Source: Gemmatimonadota bacterium (GTDB lineage Bacteria; Gemmatimonadota; Gemmatimonadetes; Gemmatimonadales; GWC2-71-9). From it: a stretch of 64,000 nucleotides of DNA. The position numbers and the translations under genes are program-made. Under the pieces are notes generated by a model. The model was not told the DNA's origin, made no database searches, and saw only the letters and a list, made by a program, of their open reading frames with translations. This document shows positions 56,686-64,000 of this stretch, piece after piece. Numbering within the stretch: position 1 is the first letter of the stretch; each line of letters begins with the position of its first letter. The stretch lies in assembly GCA_016713435.1 (NCBI GenBank), contig JADJPD010000001.1:682001-746000 (forward strand), written 5' to 3'.

Positions 56686-58145
56686 GCGCGGGGGCGGAGG
56701 CGCTCCACCTCCTCGAAGATGTCGGTCATCCAGTCCCCGATGGTGTGGCGGTGCACCCGGCGGCGGAGGGCGGCCATCCGGCGGGCGCGCTCCTCCTCCG
56801 GCGTCTCGATGGCCTTGAGGATGGCGGCGGCCATGGCGCCGGTGTCGTAGGGATTCACCAGCTCCGCCTCGCGCAGCTCGCGCGCGGCCCCGGCGAACCG
56901 GGACAGCACCAGCACCCCCGCCTTCCCCTCCTGCGAGGCGACATACTCCTTGGCCACCAGGTTCATCCCGTCCTGCAGCGGCGTCACCAGGCAGATGTCG
57001 GCCGCGCGATAACAGGCGGTGACCTCCGCCTGCGTCAGCGACTCCCGCACCAGGTACACCGGCACCCAGGGCCCCTGCGCGTGGCGCAGGTTGAGCGCCT
57101 CCACCCGTTCCGCGATCTCGGCCTCGAAGGCCTGGTACTCCGGCACCTCGGAGCGGCTCGGCACGGCCACCTGGAGCAGGGTCACCTTGCCGTGGAGCCG
57201 GGGATGGTCCATCAGCAGGCGCTCGAACGCCAGCAGGCGGCGGGGGATGCCCTTGGTGTAGTCGGCGCGGTCCACGCCGAGGAGCAGGGTGCCGCCCCCG
57301 GGGAGGAAGCGGGCACGGAGCTCCGCGGCGCGCGCCTCGGTGTCCGGGTGCGCGGCCTGGGCGCGGAACGCCTCCGCATCAATGGAAATGGGGAAGGCGC
57401 GCACCGCGGTGCGGCGGCCGTGCAGGCGCACCAGCCCCTTCGCCGGCTCCACGACGGCGTCGCGGAACAGGCGGCGGACGCTGGCGAGGAAGTTCCGGAC
57501 GTCGTTGCCCGTCTGGAAGCCGAGCAGGTGGTTGCCGAGGAGCCCGGCCACGAGGCGGCGGGCCTCGGGGAAGACGCGGAGGATGTCGGGCGAGGGCCAG
57601 GGGATGTGCCAGAACTGGTGCACGAAGATGCTCTTCACCCGCCGCAGGAACTGCGGCACCAGCGCCAGCTGGTAATCCTGCACCCAGCAGACGGCGCTCC
57701 GGCCCTTCGCCTCGGCGATGGCCGCGGCGGCGAAGCGCTCGTTGACCTTCCGGTAGGTGTGCCAGTGGGCCGCATCGTAGACGAAGCGGGTGAGCTGGGA
57801 GTGGCAGAGCGGCCAGATGGCGCGGTTGGCGGTCTCGGTGTAGAAGCCGAGGAGGTCGCAGGCGCTGAGGCGCAGGCGGCGGAGGCGGTAGCGGGGGTCG
57901 TCGGGGGGGACCATGACGCCGTCGAGGGGATCGGTGACGTCGAAATCGCCGGAGCCGCTGCCCCACGCCACCCAGGTCCCGCCCGACTGCGCCATCACCG
58001 GCTGCAGGGCGGAGGTGAGGCCGCCCGCCGGCGCGCTCACCAGCAGCCCGTCCCCGGTGCGGTGATGCACGAACGGCTCGCGATTGCTCACCAGGATGAG
58101 CGGCACCTTCGCCGCGGTGCGCCGGAGCCAGGGGAGGAGGGGCAT
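56682..58145 (-). CDS. otsA: trehalose-6-phosphate synthase
   Basis: A 487-residue GT20 glucosyltransferase making trehalose-6-phosphate from UDP-glucose and glucose-6-phosphate. The N-terminal VSNREPF...APAGGLTSAL, catalytic-region VWVQDYQLALVPQFLR-like WVQDYQLALVPQF, DRADYTKGIPRRLLAFE and LVTPLQDGMNLVAKEY are all present. The ATG at 58145 is the likely start; in-frame ATG or TTG codons upstream (58172, 58190) are alternatives. It is first of the otsA-otsB-GH15 operon, typical of osmotic or desiccation stress. Confidence 0.92.
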   Translation of the reverse strand: MPLLPWLRRTAAKVPLILVSNREPFVHHRTGDGLLVSAPAGGLTSALQPVMAQSGGTWVAWGSGSGDFDVTDPLDGVMVPPDDPRYRLRRLRLSACDLLGFYTETANRAIWPLCHSQLTRFVYDAAHWHTYRKVNERFAAAAIAEAKGRSAVCWVQDYQLALVPQFLRRVKSIFVHQFWHIPWPSPDILRVFPEARRLVAGLLGNHLLGFQTGNDVRNFLASVRRLFRDAVVEPAKGLVRLHGRRTAVRAFPISIDAEAFRAQAAHPDTEARAAELRARFLPGGGTLLLGVDRADYTKGIPRRLLAFERLLMDHPRLHGKVTLLQVAVPSRSEVPEYQAFEAEIAERVEALNLRHAQGPWVPVYLVRESLTQAEVTACYRAADICLVTPLQDGMNLVAKEYVASQEGKAGVLVLSRFAGAARELREAELVNPYDTGAMAAAILKAIETPEEERARRMAALRRRVHRHTIGDWMTDIFEEVERLRPRA

Positions 58146-58296
58146 GTCGCAGAGTAGTCCCGTGAGGGACATCACGGAAGCGTGGCGCAAGTTGCGTCAC
58201 CCCCGTTCCCTTCTCATGTTTCCCCCTTCCGAGAGATATTCCGGTTCCCCCGCTCCCCTGTCGCCGGGCGCCTGCGCCCCGCGGAAGGACGTCTCG

Positions 58297-59676
58297 ATGC
58301 CCATGGGCTCCCGGCAGCACCCGACCCGGCTCGCGCTCGCCGCACTCACCTGCACCGTCCTCGCGGCGGGCTGCGGCGGGCCGGCGGAGAAGGACCGCAT
58401 CGCGCTGGTGGGGGTGAACGTGATCAGCGGCGCCGGGGACGCCCCGCTCCGCGACGCGGTGATCGTGGTGCGCGGCGGCAAGATCGAGCAGGTGGCGCCA
58501 CGCGAGGGGTTCAAGATCCCGCGCAGCGCCGAGCAGGTGGACGCCACCGGCAAGTGGGTGATCCCCGGCCTCATTGACGGCCACGGCCACGTGGAGCGCT
58601 GGGCCCTCGGCACCTACATCAGCGCCGGCGTCACGACGGTGCGCGACATGCACGGCAAGCAGGACTCCATCCTCGCGCTGCGCGAGGAGGTGAGCCTGGG
58701 CGGCGAGGTGGCGCCGCGGATCTACTCGGCCGGTGCCATGCTCGACGCGCCGCCCACCACCTACCTCGATGCCACGCCCATCTCGAACGGCACCGAGGCG
58801 CGCCGCGCGGTGGACGCACTGGCCGTGGCCGGGGCGGACTACATCAAGGTGTACACCCGGATCACTCCCGAGCTGCTCAAGCCGCTGCTCGACGAGGCCG
58901 CCACCTTCAACCTCCGCACCGGCGCGCACCTGGGCCTGACGGACGCGGTGACGGCCGCGCGCCTGGGCATCCGCTCGGTGGAGCACATGAGCGGCGTGGT
59001 GGAGGCGGCCAGCACCACGCCCCAGAAGTTCTACGCGGAGCACAAGGCGGGCTTCTTCCGCGGCTGGAACGCCTTCGAGGCCGGCTGGGTGACGGCCGAC
59101 AGCGCGGCGCTCACCCGGGTGGCCGGCGTGCTGGCGGAGCAGCGGGTGGCGGTGGTGCCCACGCTGGTGCTGCACGAGACCTTCAGCCGGCTCGACGACC
59201 CCGCCATCCTCACGCAGCCCGACCTCCGGCACGTCCCCCAGTCGGTGCGCGACCGCTGGAACGTCCCCGACCTCAAGGCGCGCGCCGGCTGGGGCGAGGC
59301 GGAGTTTGCCACCTTCCGCGCGGCCCGCCCCAACCAGGACCTGTTCCTGCGCGCCTACCGCGCGGCGGGCGGCCGGGTCATCGCCGGGACCGACGCGGCC
59401 AACCAGATGCTGGTGCCGGGCTGGAGCCTGCACAGCGAGCTCGAGCTGCTGGTGCACGCCGGCCTGACGCCCATGGACGCGCTGATGACGGCCACGCACA
59501 ACACCGCCCAGTTGCTCGGCGCCGACAGCATCGGGATGATCGCCCCCGGGAAGGTGGCGGACCTGGTGGTGCTCGGCGCCAACCCCCTCGACGACATCCG
59601 GAACACCCGCACCGTGGAGCAGGTGATGATCCGCGGCCAGCTTTACCGGGCCGACAGCCTGGCGGCGCGCCACTAG
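58297..59676 (+). CDS. amidohydrolase-family lipoprotein (imidazolonepropionase-like)
   Basis: A 459-residue metal-dependent hydrolase exported as a lipoprotein (lipobox VLAAGCGG). Metal ligands are visible: DGHGH after GLI, Lys in DYIKVYT, GAHLG, SVEHMSG and the catalytic Asp in IAGTDAAN. The C-terminus (MIAPGKVADLVVLGANPLDD) closes the composite beta-sandwich. Family members hydrolyse dipeptides, lactams or ureas; the substrate is unknown. AAGGA supports the ATG at 58297. Confidence 0.9.
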   Translation: MPMGSRQHPTRLALAALTCTVLAAGCGGPAEKDRIALVGVNVISGAGDAPLRDAVIVVRGGKIEQVAPREGFKIPRSAEQVDATGKWVIPGLIDGHGHVERWALGTYISAGVTTVRDMHGKQDSILALREEVSLGGEVAPRIYSAGAMLDAPPTTYLDATPISNGTEARRAVDALAVAGADYIKVYTRITPELLKPLLDEAATFNLRTGAHLGLTDAVTAARLGIRSVEHMSGVVEAASTTPQKFYAEHKAGFFRGWNAFEAGWVTADSAALTRVAGVLAEQRVAVVPTLVLHETFSRLDDPAILTQPDLRHVPQSVRDRWNVPDLKARAGWGEAEFATFRAARPNQDLFLRAYRAAGGRVIAGTDAANQMLVPGWSLHSELELLVHAGLTPMDALMTATHNTAQLLGADSIGMIAPGKVADLVVLGANPLDDIRNTRTVEQVMIRGQLYRADSLAARH

Positions 59677-59677
59677 C

Positions 59678-60034
59678 ATGACCTTCCTGCGGGTCCTGCT
59701 GGCGTGGGCCGCGACCAGCGGGGTGTTCCTGGCGTGGCGGGCGCTCGAGTCCGGCGTGCGCGGCGGGCAGCCGCTCGGTGCGGCACTCAAGGCGTCGCTG
59801 GGGGCCGTGGCGGCGGAGGCGGCGCTGGTGACGCTGCTGGCCGGGCTCTGGTTCGCGAGCCTCGGCAGCGGGGGCGGGTGGCTGGTGTTCCTGCTGGTGG
59901 GGCTGGTGGTGGAGGTGTCGCCGCGGCTCCGGGGCGCGGAGGGACGGGCCGGCCTCACCTGGAAGCCGGTGGTGGGGGGCGTCCTCCGCATGATGCTGGC
60001 GGGCGTGGCGTGCGGGCTCATCATGCGCTTCTAG
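59678..60034 (+). CDS. small integral membrane protein, unknown function
   Basis: A 118-residue protein with about four hydrophobic segments (FLRVLLAWAATSGVFLAW, AALVTLLAGLWFASL, WLVFLLVGLVVEV, LRMMLAGVACGLIMRF). It starts 1 base after the amidohydrolase stop and ends 2 bases before the HAD gene, so all are probably co-transcribed. No family recognised. Confidence 0.75.
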   Translation: MTFLRVLLAWAATSGVFLAWRALESGVRGGQPLGAALKASLGAVAAEAALVTLLAGLWFASLGSGGGWLVFLLVGLVVEVSPRLRGAEGRAGLTWKPVVGGVLRMMLAGVACGLIMRF

Positions 60035-60036
60035 CC

Positions 60037-60648
60037 GTGGCGACCCGCCTCGTCATCACCGACCTCGACGGCGTCCTCATCGACTTCCATCCCGCGCGAC
60101 GCCTGGCCTACCTCGAGGCACTGACTGGCCTCTCCGGCAGCACCATCCACTCCTCCATCTGGGCCGGCCCCTTCGAGGCGGAAGCCGAGGCCGGTGCCTG
60201 GCCCACGGGCGACGCGTACCTGGCGGAATTCAACCGCCGGCTCGGAACCGCGGTGACGCGCGCGGACTGGGTGGAGGCCGCGCGGCGCCGGGCCACGGTG
60301 CCCCGCCCGGAAATGGTGGCGTACTTCGCCTCGCTGGCGCCGCGGGTGCGGCTGGCCGTCCTCACCAACAACGGCTCCCTCCTGCGGGAGAGCCTGGGCG
60401 AGCTCTGTCCCGACGTCTGCGCCGTGTTCGGCGACGGCATCGTGGCGAGCTGCGAGCTCGGCGCCCGGAAGCCGGACCCCCTGGTGTACCAGCGGCTGCT
60501 GGCGCGGCACGGCGTGGAGCCGGCGGACGCGGTGTTCATCGACGACAGCGCCGCCAACGTGGCGGGTGCCCGCGCCGCCGGGCTGCGGGCGATCCACTTC
60601 CGGTCTCTCGACCAGCTGCGTCAGGCGCTCACGCCGCTCCTGCCCTGA
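60037..60648 (+). CDS. HAD-superfamily hydrolase
   Basis: A 203-residue phosphatase-like enzyme. Motif I is ITDLDGVLIDF (nucleophile Asp, acid Asp), motif II VLTNNGS, motif III ARKPDPLVY and motif IV VFIDDSAANVAGA. The GTG start at 60037 follows the previous stop by 2 bases. It resembles beta-phosphoglucomutase/epoxide-hydrolase N-terminal-type HADs. The substrate is unknown. Confidence 0.9.
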   Translation: MATRLVITDLDGVLIDFHPARRLAYLEALTGLSGSTIHSSIWAGPFEAEAEAGAWPTGDAYLAEFNRRLGTAVTRADWVEAARRRATVPRPEMVAYFASLAPRVRLAVLTNNGSLLRESLGELCPDVCAVFGDGIVASCELGARKPDPLVYQRLLARHGVEPADAVFIDDSAANVAGARAAGLRAIHFRSLDQLRQALTPLLP

Positions 60649-60764
60649 GACCGCCCTGAAAGCAGGCACCCTCCCGGCGCCCCGTGCGGTCTCCGCATGG
60701 GGCGTCGTCCATTCCCCGCACAGGTCCGAACCTTGTTCACCCGAGTGCGGGAGCGCGGCCCCCG

Positions 60765-62573
60765 ATGGCGCAGCCGAGCCTGCTGGTCGTGGAACCGGTC
60801 GCGACGCGCCGTCCCGGGGGCGCGCCGGTGTTGCTGCACCCGCTGCTCGTGACGCTCGCCGCCGCGATGCTCTCGGGAGTGCTCCAGCTCGGCATCGAGT
60901 GGAACCGGCGGACCTCCGGCCACTCCCCCCTCGGGCACCACGCCGACGCGTACTGGATGGTGCCGCTGGCGGCGCTGGTGGTGCTGCTGCCGCTGGGACT
61001 GCTGCTCTGGCTGGGGCGGCGGTGGCGGTGGCTCGAGACGCCGGCGCTGGTGGCGCTGTTCACGGTGGCGTGGATGGGCGGGCTGCTGCCGCTGCCGGGA
61101 CTCAAGCCGGTGGCGCTGGTGCTGCTCGGGCTTGGCCTCGGGCTCCAGACTGCGCGCCTGCTCTGGCGCTGGCCGGCCACCGGGGCGCAGGTGATGCGCT
61201 TCGTGGGGGTGGGCGGCGGGGTGCTGCTGCTGCTTTACGCGGTGGGGCTGCATGGCGGGCGCCGCCTCGCGGAGTGGCGCACGCTCCGCGCGCTGCCGGC
61301 GGCGCCGCGCGGGGCACCCAACATCCTGCTGCTGGTGCTCGACACGGTGCGGAACCCGAGCCTGAGCCTCTTCGGCTACCACCGCGCCACCACGCCGATG
61401 CTCGAGCGCGTGGCGCGGGACGCGACGGTCTTCGCCGAGGCGTACGCCACGGCGCCGTGGACGCTCCCCTCGCACGCGGGGATGCTCCTGGCGCGGTACC
61501 CGCACGAACTGAACGCCGGCTTCCTGGCCCGGCTCGATGACCGCTGGCCCACGCTCGCGGAGGTGCTGGAGCGGTCCGGCTATGCCACGGCGGGCGTCGT
61601 CGCCAACCGGATGTACACCAGCCGCACCAGCGGGCTGGCGCGCGGCTTTGCCTACTATAGTGACGTGCCGCCCACCGCCGGGGAGGTGGTGGCCACCTCG
61701 GCGCTGCTGCACCGGATTGCCTCACAGCGCGTGGTGCGACGGCTGGTCGGGGACTGGAACCTCTACGGCCGCCGCGGCGCCGCCGCCATCACCGACGACT
61801 TCCTCGGCTGGCTCCCGCGCGCGGAGGGCCGGCCGTTCTTCGCCTTCCTCAACTACTTCGACGCCCACAACCCGTACCTGGCGCCCGCGCCCTGGAACAC
61901 CCGCTTCACCAGCGACACGACGCGGTACGTGCCGCCGGTGCTCAGCGACCAGCTCACGCCGCGGCAGCTCGCCCGGGAGCAGGATGCGTACGACGGCGCG
62001 CTGGCCTACCTCGACTCCGAGGTGGGCCGGCTCCTGGCGGAGCTCGAGCACCGGGGCATCCTCGACCGCACCATCGTGGTCATCGTCTCCGACCACGGCG
62101 AGCAGTTCGGCGAGCACGGCATGGTGGATCACGGCAACAGCCTGTACCGGGTGCTGCTGCAGGTGCCGCTCCTGCTCCGCTATCCCGCCCAGGTGCCCGC
62201 CGGCCGGGTGGTGACGCAGCCGGTGAGCCTCCGCGACCTTCCCCGCACGCTCCTCGACCTGGCCGGCTTCGGCGACGACACCACCTTCCCCGGCCGCTCG
62301 CTGGCCCGCCAGTGGCGGTCCGCGCCGGCGCCTGACACGGTGCTGAGCGAGCTCACCTGGCCCGACGGCCAGGTGGCCTGGTCGCTGGTGGCCGATGGGC
62401 GGCACTGGATCGACTGGTTCGGGGAGGCGGTGCACCTCTACGACCTCCGCACCGACTCGCTCGAACTCGTGAACCTGGCGGACTCCCCGGGCGCGTCGGC
62501 CGACACGGCGGCGTTCCGGGCGCTCCGCGTGGCGCGCACCGGCCCGGTGCAGCGAGGGCCCGAGCACGACTGA
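60765..62573 (+). CDS. membrane-anchored sulfatase/phosphoglycerol-transferase-family protein
   Basis: A 602-residue protein with about five N-terminal membrane helices (to residue 170) and a periplasmic alkaline-phosphatase-superfamily domain. Metal-site motifs are LLLVLDTVRNPSLSLFG and VIVSDHGEQFGEHGM; the nucleophile region reads YATAPWTLPSH, so the Cys-x-Pro-x-Arg formylglycine motif is absent and Thr may be the nucleophile, as in lipoteichoic-acid synthase-type enzymes. The role is possibly transfer or removal of phospho-groups on envelope glycans. The ATG at 60765 is chosen after low-complexity upstream codons. Confidence 0.85.
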   Translation: MAQPSLLVVEPVATRRPGGAPVLLHPLLVTLAAAMLSGVLQLGIEWNRRTSGHSPLGHHADAYWMVPLAALVVLLPLGLLLWLGRRWRWLETPALVALFTVAWMGGLLPLPGLKPVALVLLGLGLGLQTARLLWRWPATGAQVMRFVGVGGGVLLLLYAVGLHGGRRLAEWRTLRALPAAPRGAPNILLLVLDTVRNPSLSLFGYHRATTPMLERVARDATVFAEAYATAPWTLPSHAGMLLARYPHELNAGFLARLDDRWPTLAEVLERSGYATAGVVANRMYTSRTSGLARGFAYYSDVPPTAGEVVATSALLHRIASQRVVRRLVGDWNLYGRRGAAAITDDFLGWLPRAEGRPFFAFLNYFDAHNPYLAPAPWNTRFTSDTTRYVPPVLSDQLTPRQLAREQDAYDGALAYLDSEVGRLLAELEHRGILDRTIVVIVSDHGEQFGEHGMVDHGNSLYRVLLQVPLLLRYPAQVPAGRVVTQPVSLRDLPRTLLDLAGFGDDTTFPGRSLARQWRSAPAPDTVLSELTWPDGQVAWSLVADGRHWIDWFGEAVHLYDLRTDSLELVNLADSPGASADTAAFRALRVARTGPVQRGPEHD

Positions 62574-62608
62574 CCCCGGCCGGTCCCCCGCGTTACCATT
62601 CCCCGGCC

Positions 62609-63157
62609 ATGGCCCGCCTCTTTGCCTTCCTCCGCGCCATCAACGTGGGTGGCCACACCGTCTCGATGGGGCGGCTGCAGCAGGTGTGCACCCAGCTCGG
62701 GTGCGCGGGGGCCGAGACCTTCCTCGCCAGCGGCAACGTGATCTTCACCTCGCGCTCGGCCGGCGGGGCGGCGCTCGAGAAGCGGCTGGCCACGGGGCTC
62801 GAGGCGGCGCTGGGGTTCCCGGTGGACGTGTTCCTGCGCACGCCCGCCGAACTCGCCGCGCTGGCGGGGCCACACCCCTTCAGCGCGGCGGACGAGGCCG
62901 AGGCGCACGCGCTGTTCGTGGGGCTGCTGCACGCGGCGCCAGCCGCGGCGGCGGTGGACCGGATCATGACCCTCCGGAGCGCCACCGACGACTTCCACCT
63001 GCGCGGCCGCGAGCTCTGGTGGCTGCGCCGGACGCAGGAGAGCGCGGGGAAGCTCGTGAACGGGACCTTCGAGAAGGCGCTCGGCGCCAGCGCCACCTTC
63101 CGCAACGTCACCACCCTCCGCCGCCTCGCCGCCAGGTATGGGGTGGGGGGCGCCTGA
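62609..63157 (+). CDS. DUF1697 family protein
   Basis: A 182-residue cytoplasmic protein matching DUF1697: LFAFLRAINVGGHTVSMGRL, then TFLASGNVIFTS and a C-terminal ATFRNVTTLRRLAA. These proteins are widespread and uncharacterised. It is intact, 35 bases after the sulfatase-type gene. Confidence 0.9.
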   Translation: MARLFAFLRAINVGGHTVSMGRLQQVCTQLGCAGAETFLASGNVIFTSRSAGGAALEKRLATGLEAALGFPVDVFLRTPAELAALAGPHPFSAADEAEAHALFVGLLHAAPAAAAVDRIMTLRSATDDFHLRGRELWWLRRTQESAGKLVNGTFEKALGASATFRNVTTLRRLAARYGVGGA

Positions 63158-63217
63158 ATCCTCCGCGGGATGCCGTCCGTCCGTCGCCTCCGGTTTCTTC
63201 CTGCTCCGAGGTGAGCC

Positions 63218-63727
63218 ATGCTGCTCGTGCTGCGCGTCCTCCACATCGTCCTCGGCACCTTCTGGGCCGGGACCATCATCTTCATGGCGGCCTTCCTGGC
63301 CCCATCGGCGCGCGCAGTGGGCCCCGCGGCTGGGCCGATGATGGGGCAGCTGATGCAGGGGCGGAAGCTGACGCCGTGGCTCATCGCCAGCGGGTGCGTC
63401 ACGGTGCTCGCGGGGGCCATGCTGCTCTGGCACGCGTCGGGCGGGTTCCAGCCGGAGTGGATGGGGAGCCCGATGGGCATCGGCTACAGCACGGGCGGGC
63501 TGCTGGCCATCCTGGGGCTCCTGCTCGGGGTGACGCAGAACGCGCCCACCGCGCAGAAGATCGCGGCGCTCACGGCCCGGCGCACCGCGGCCGCCACCCC
63601 GCCGACGCCGGAGGAAGTGGCGGAGCTGCAGCGGCTCAACGCGAAGATGGGGCTGCTCGGGAAGCTGGGCGCGGGGCTCCTGGCGGGCGCCACGTTCCTC
63701 ATGGCCATCGCGCGGTACCTGGGCTGA
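63218..63727 (+). CDS. four-helix integral membrane protein, unknown function
   Basis: A 169-residue membrane protein: helices LLVLRVLHIVLGTFWAGTII, WLIASGCVTVLAGAMLLW, TGGLLAILGLLLGV and GAGLLAGATFLMAIARYL. His9 and the GTFWAGT turn in helix 1 resemble CopD/DUF-type haem or copper membrane proteins, but this is only a likeness. It precedes an acetyltransferase by 4 bases. Confidence 0.78.
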   Translation: MLLVLRVLHIVLGTFWAGTIIFMAAFLAPSARAVGPAAGPMMGQLMQGRKLTPWLIASGCVTVLAGAMLLWHASGGFQPEWMGSPMGIGYSTGGLLAILGLLLGVTQNAPTAQKIAALTARRTAAATPPTPEEVAELQRLNAKMGLLGKLGAGLLAGATFLMAIARYLG

Positions 63728-63731
63728 GCGG

Positions 63732-64000
63732 GTGATCACGCTCGCCCTCGTGGCGCCAGGCCACGCGCCGGCGCTGCAGCCGCTGCTCGAGCATCCCGGC
63801 GTGGCCGAGATGACACCGCTGCCGCATCCCTACCCCCCCGACGGCGCGCGCGACTACGTGGCGGGCCTCATCGCCGCGCGCGAGGCCGGCACCCGGCGGG
63901 ACTGGGTGATCCTGGACGGCACCGGCACGCCGATGGGCGTGGTGCTCATCAAGGACATCGACCGCACTCGCCAGGAAGGGGAGCTCGGGTACTGGCTCGG
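63732..64000 (+). CDS. GNAT-family N-acetyltransferase, 3' truncated by the window
   Basis: The GTG start at 63732 opens a frame to the edge (about 89 residues): LALVAPGHAPALQPLLEHPG ... RDWVILDGTGTPMGVVLIKD, then GELGYWLG. The W-V-I...G-x-P-x-G-x-x-x-I and GYW pattern is that of RimJ/RimL-type acetyltransferases that acetylate protein N-termini or small molecules with acetyl-CoA. The acetyl-CoA site lies beyond the window. Confidence 0.8.
   Translation, partial: MITLALVAPGHAPALQPLLEHPGVAEMTPLPHPYPPDGARDYVAGLIAAREAGTRRDWVILDGTGTPMGVVLIKDIDRTRQEGELGYWL

Overview
The window is GC-rich (visually near 70%) chromosomal DNA from a Gram-negative, probably Gemmatimonadota-like bacterium. This rests on the gene families: secreted M28 and M1 peptidases, many six-bladed beta-propeller lipoproteins, a giant BTAD-TPR regulator, HEAT-repeat proteins with repeated FWLGQS cores, RND pumps, and a BamA-type barrel. 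No 16S or other phylogenetic marker beyond gyrA is present, so this placement is an inference from content.

Layout. 0-10 kb holds secreted hydrolases (M28, asparaginase-like, M1, dienelactone hydrolase), an outer-membrane barrel, a thioredoxin-like protein and a TetR regulator. 9.8-13.3 kb is a start/stop-overlapping operon: PLP dehydratase, receiver-GAF-GGDEF protein, Ser/Thr kinase. gyrA follows (13.4-15.9 kb), then an RND pump with its adaptor (16.0-20.3 kb). 20.5-25.1 kb carries a lipoprotein, an ECF sigma factor, a putative anti-sigma factor and two HEAT-repeat proteins. 25.1-33.4 kb contains a REP-associated tyrosine transposase (RAYT) between two REP palindromes, then a second efflux cluster (adaptor plus two different RND permeases). 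33.5-45.3 kb is an array of seven beta-propeller genes, interrupted by a 21-bp-period repeat, an orphan gene, a nucleotidyltransferase gene pair and more REP elements. 45.6-49.6 kb holds a channel-like protein, a zinc-type dehydrogenase and an Ig-like/TolB-like protein. 50-64 kb contains a Lys/Ala-rich DNA-binding protein, the BTAD-TPR regulator, a trehalose operon (otsA-otsB-GH15), an amidohydrolase, a HAD hydrolase, a membrane sulfatase-type protein and small genes, ending inside an acetyltransferase.

The most interesting system is the RAYT/REP network. One single-copy HUH transposase gene is accompanied by at least eleven REP-like hairpins of several stem families spread over 20 kb. Most share a GTAG head, several are arranged as inverted pairs (REPINs), and one supplies the inferred stop codon of an RND permease. 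A second unusual element is an array of about 21 units with a near-exact 21-bp period.

A caution applies throughout. Between about 20.5 and 49.6 kb at least ten genes are broken by single-base shifts, many in or beside short G/C runs, and restoring one base usually restores the family sequence. Homopolymer sequencing error is therefore at least as likely as real gene decay. Such genes are given as whole loci with approximate break points.
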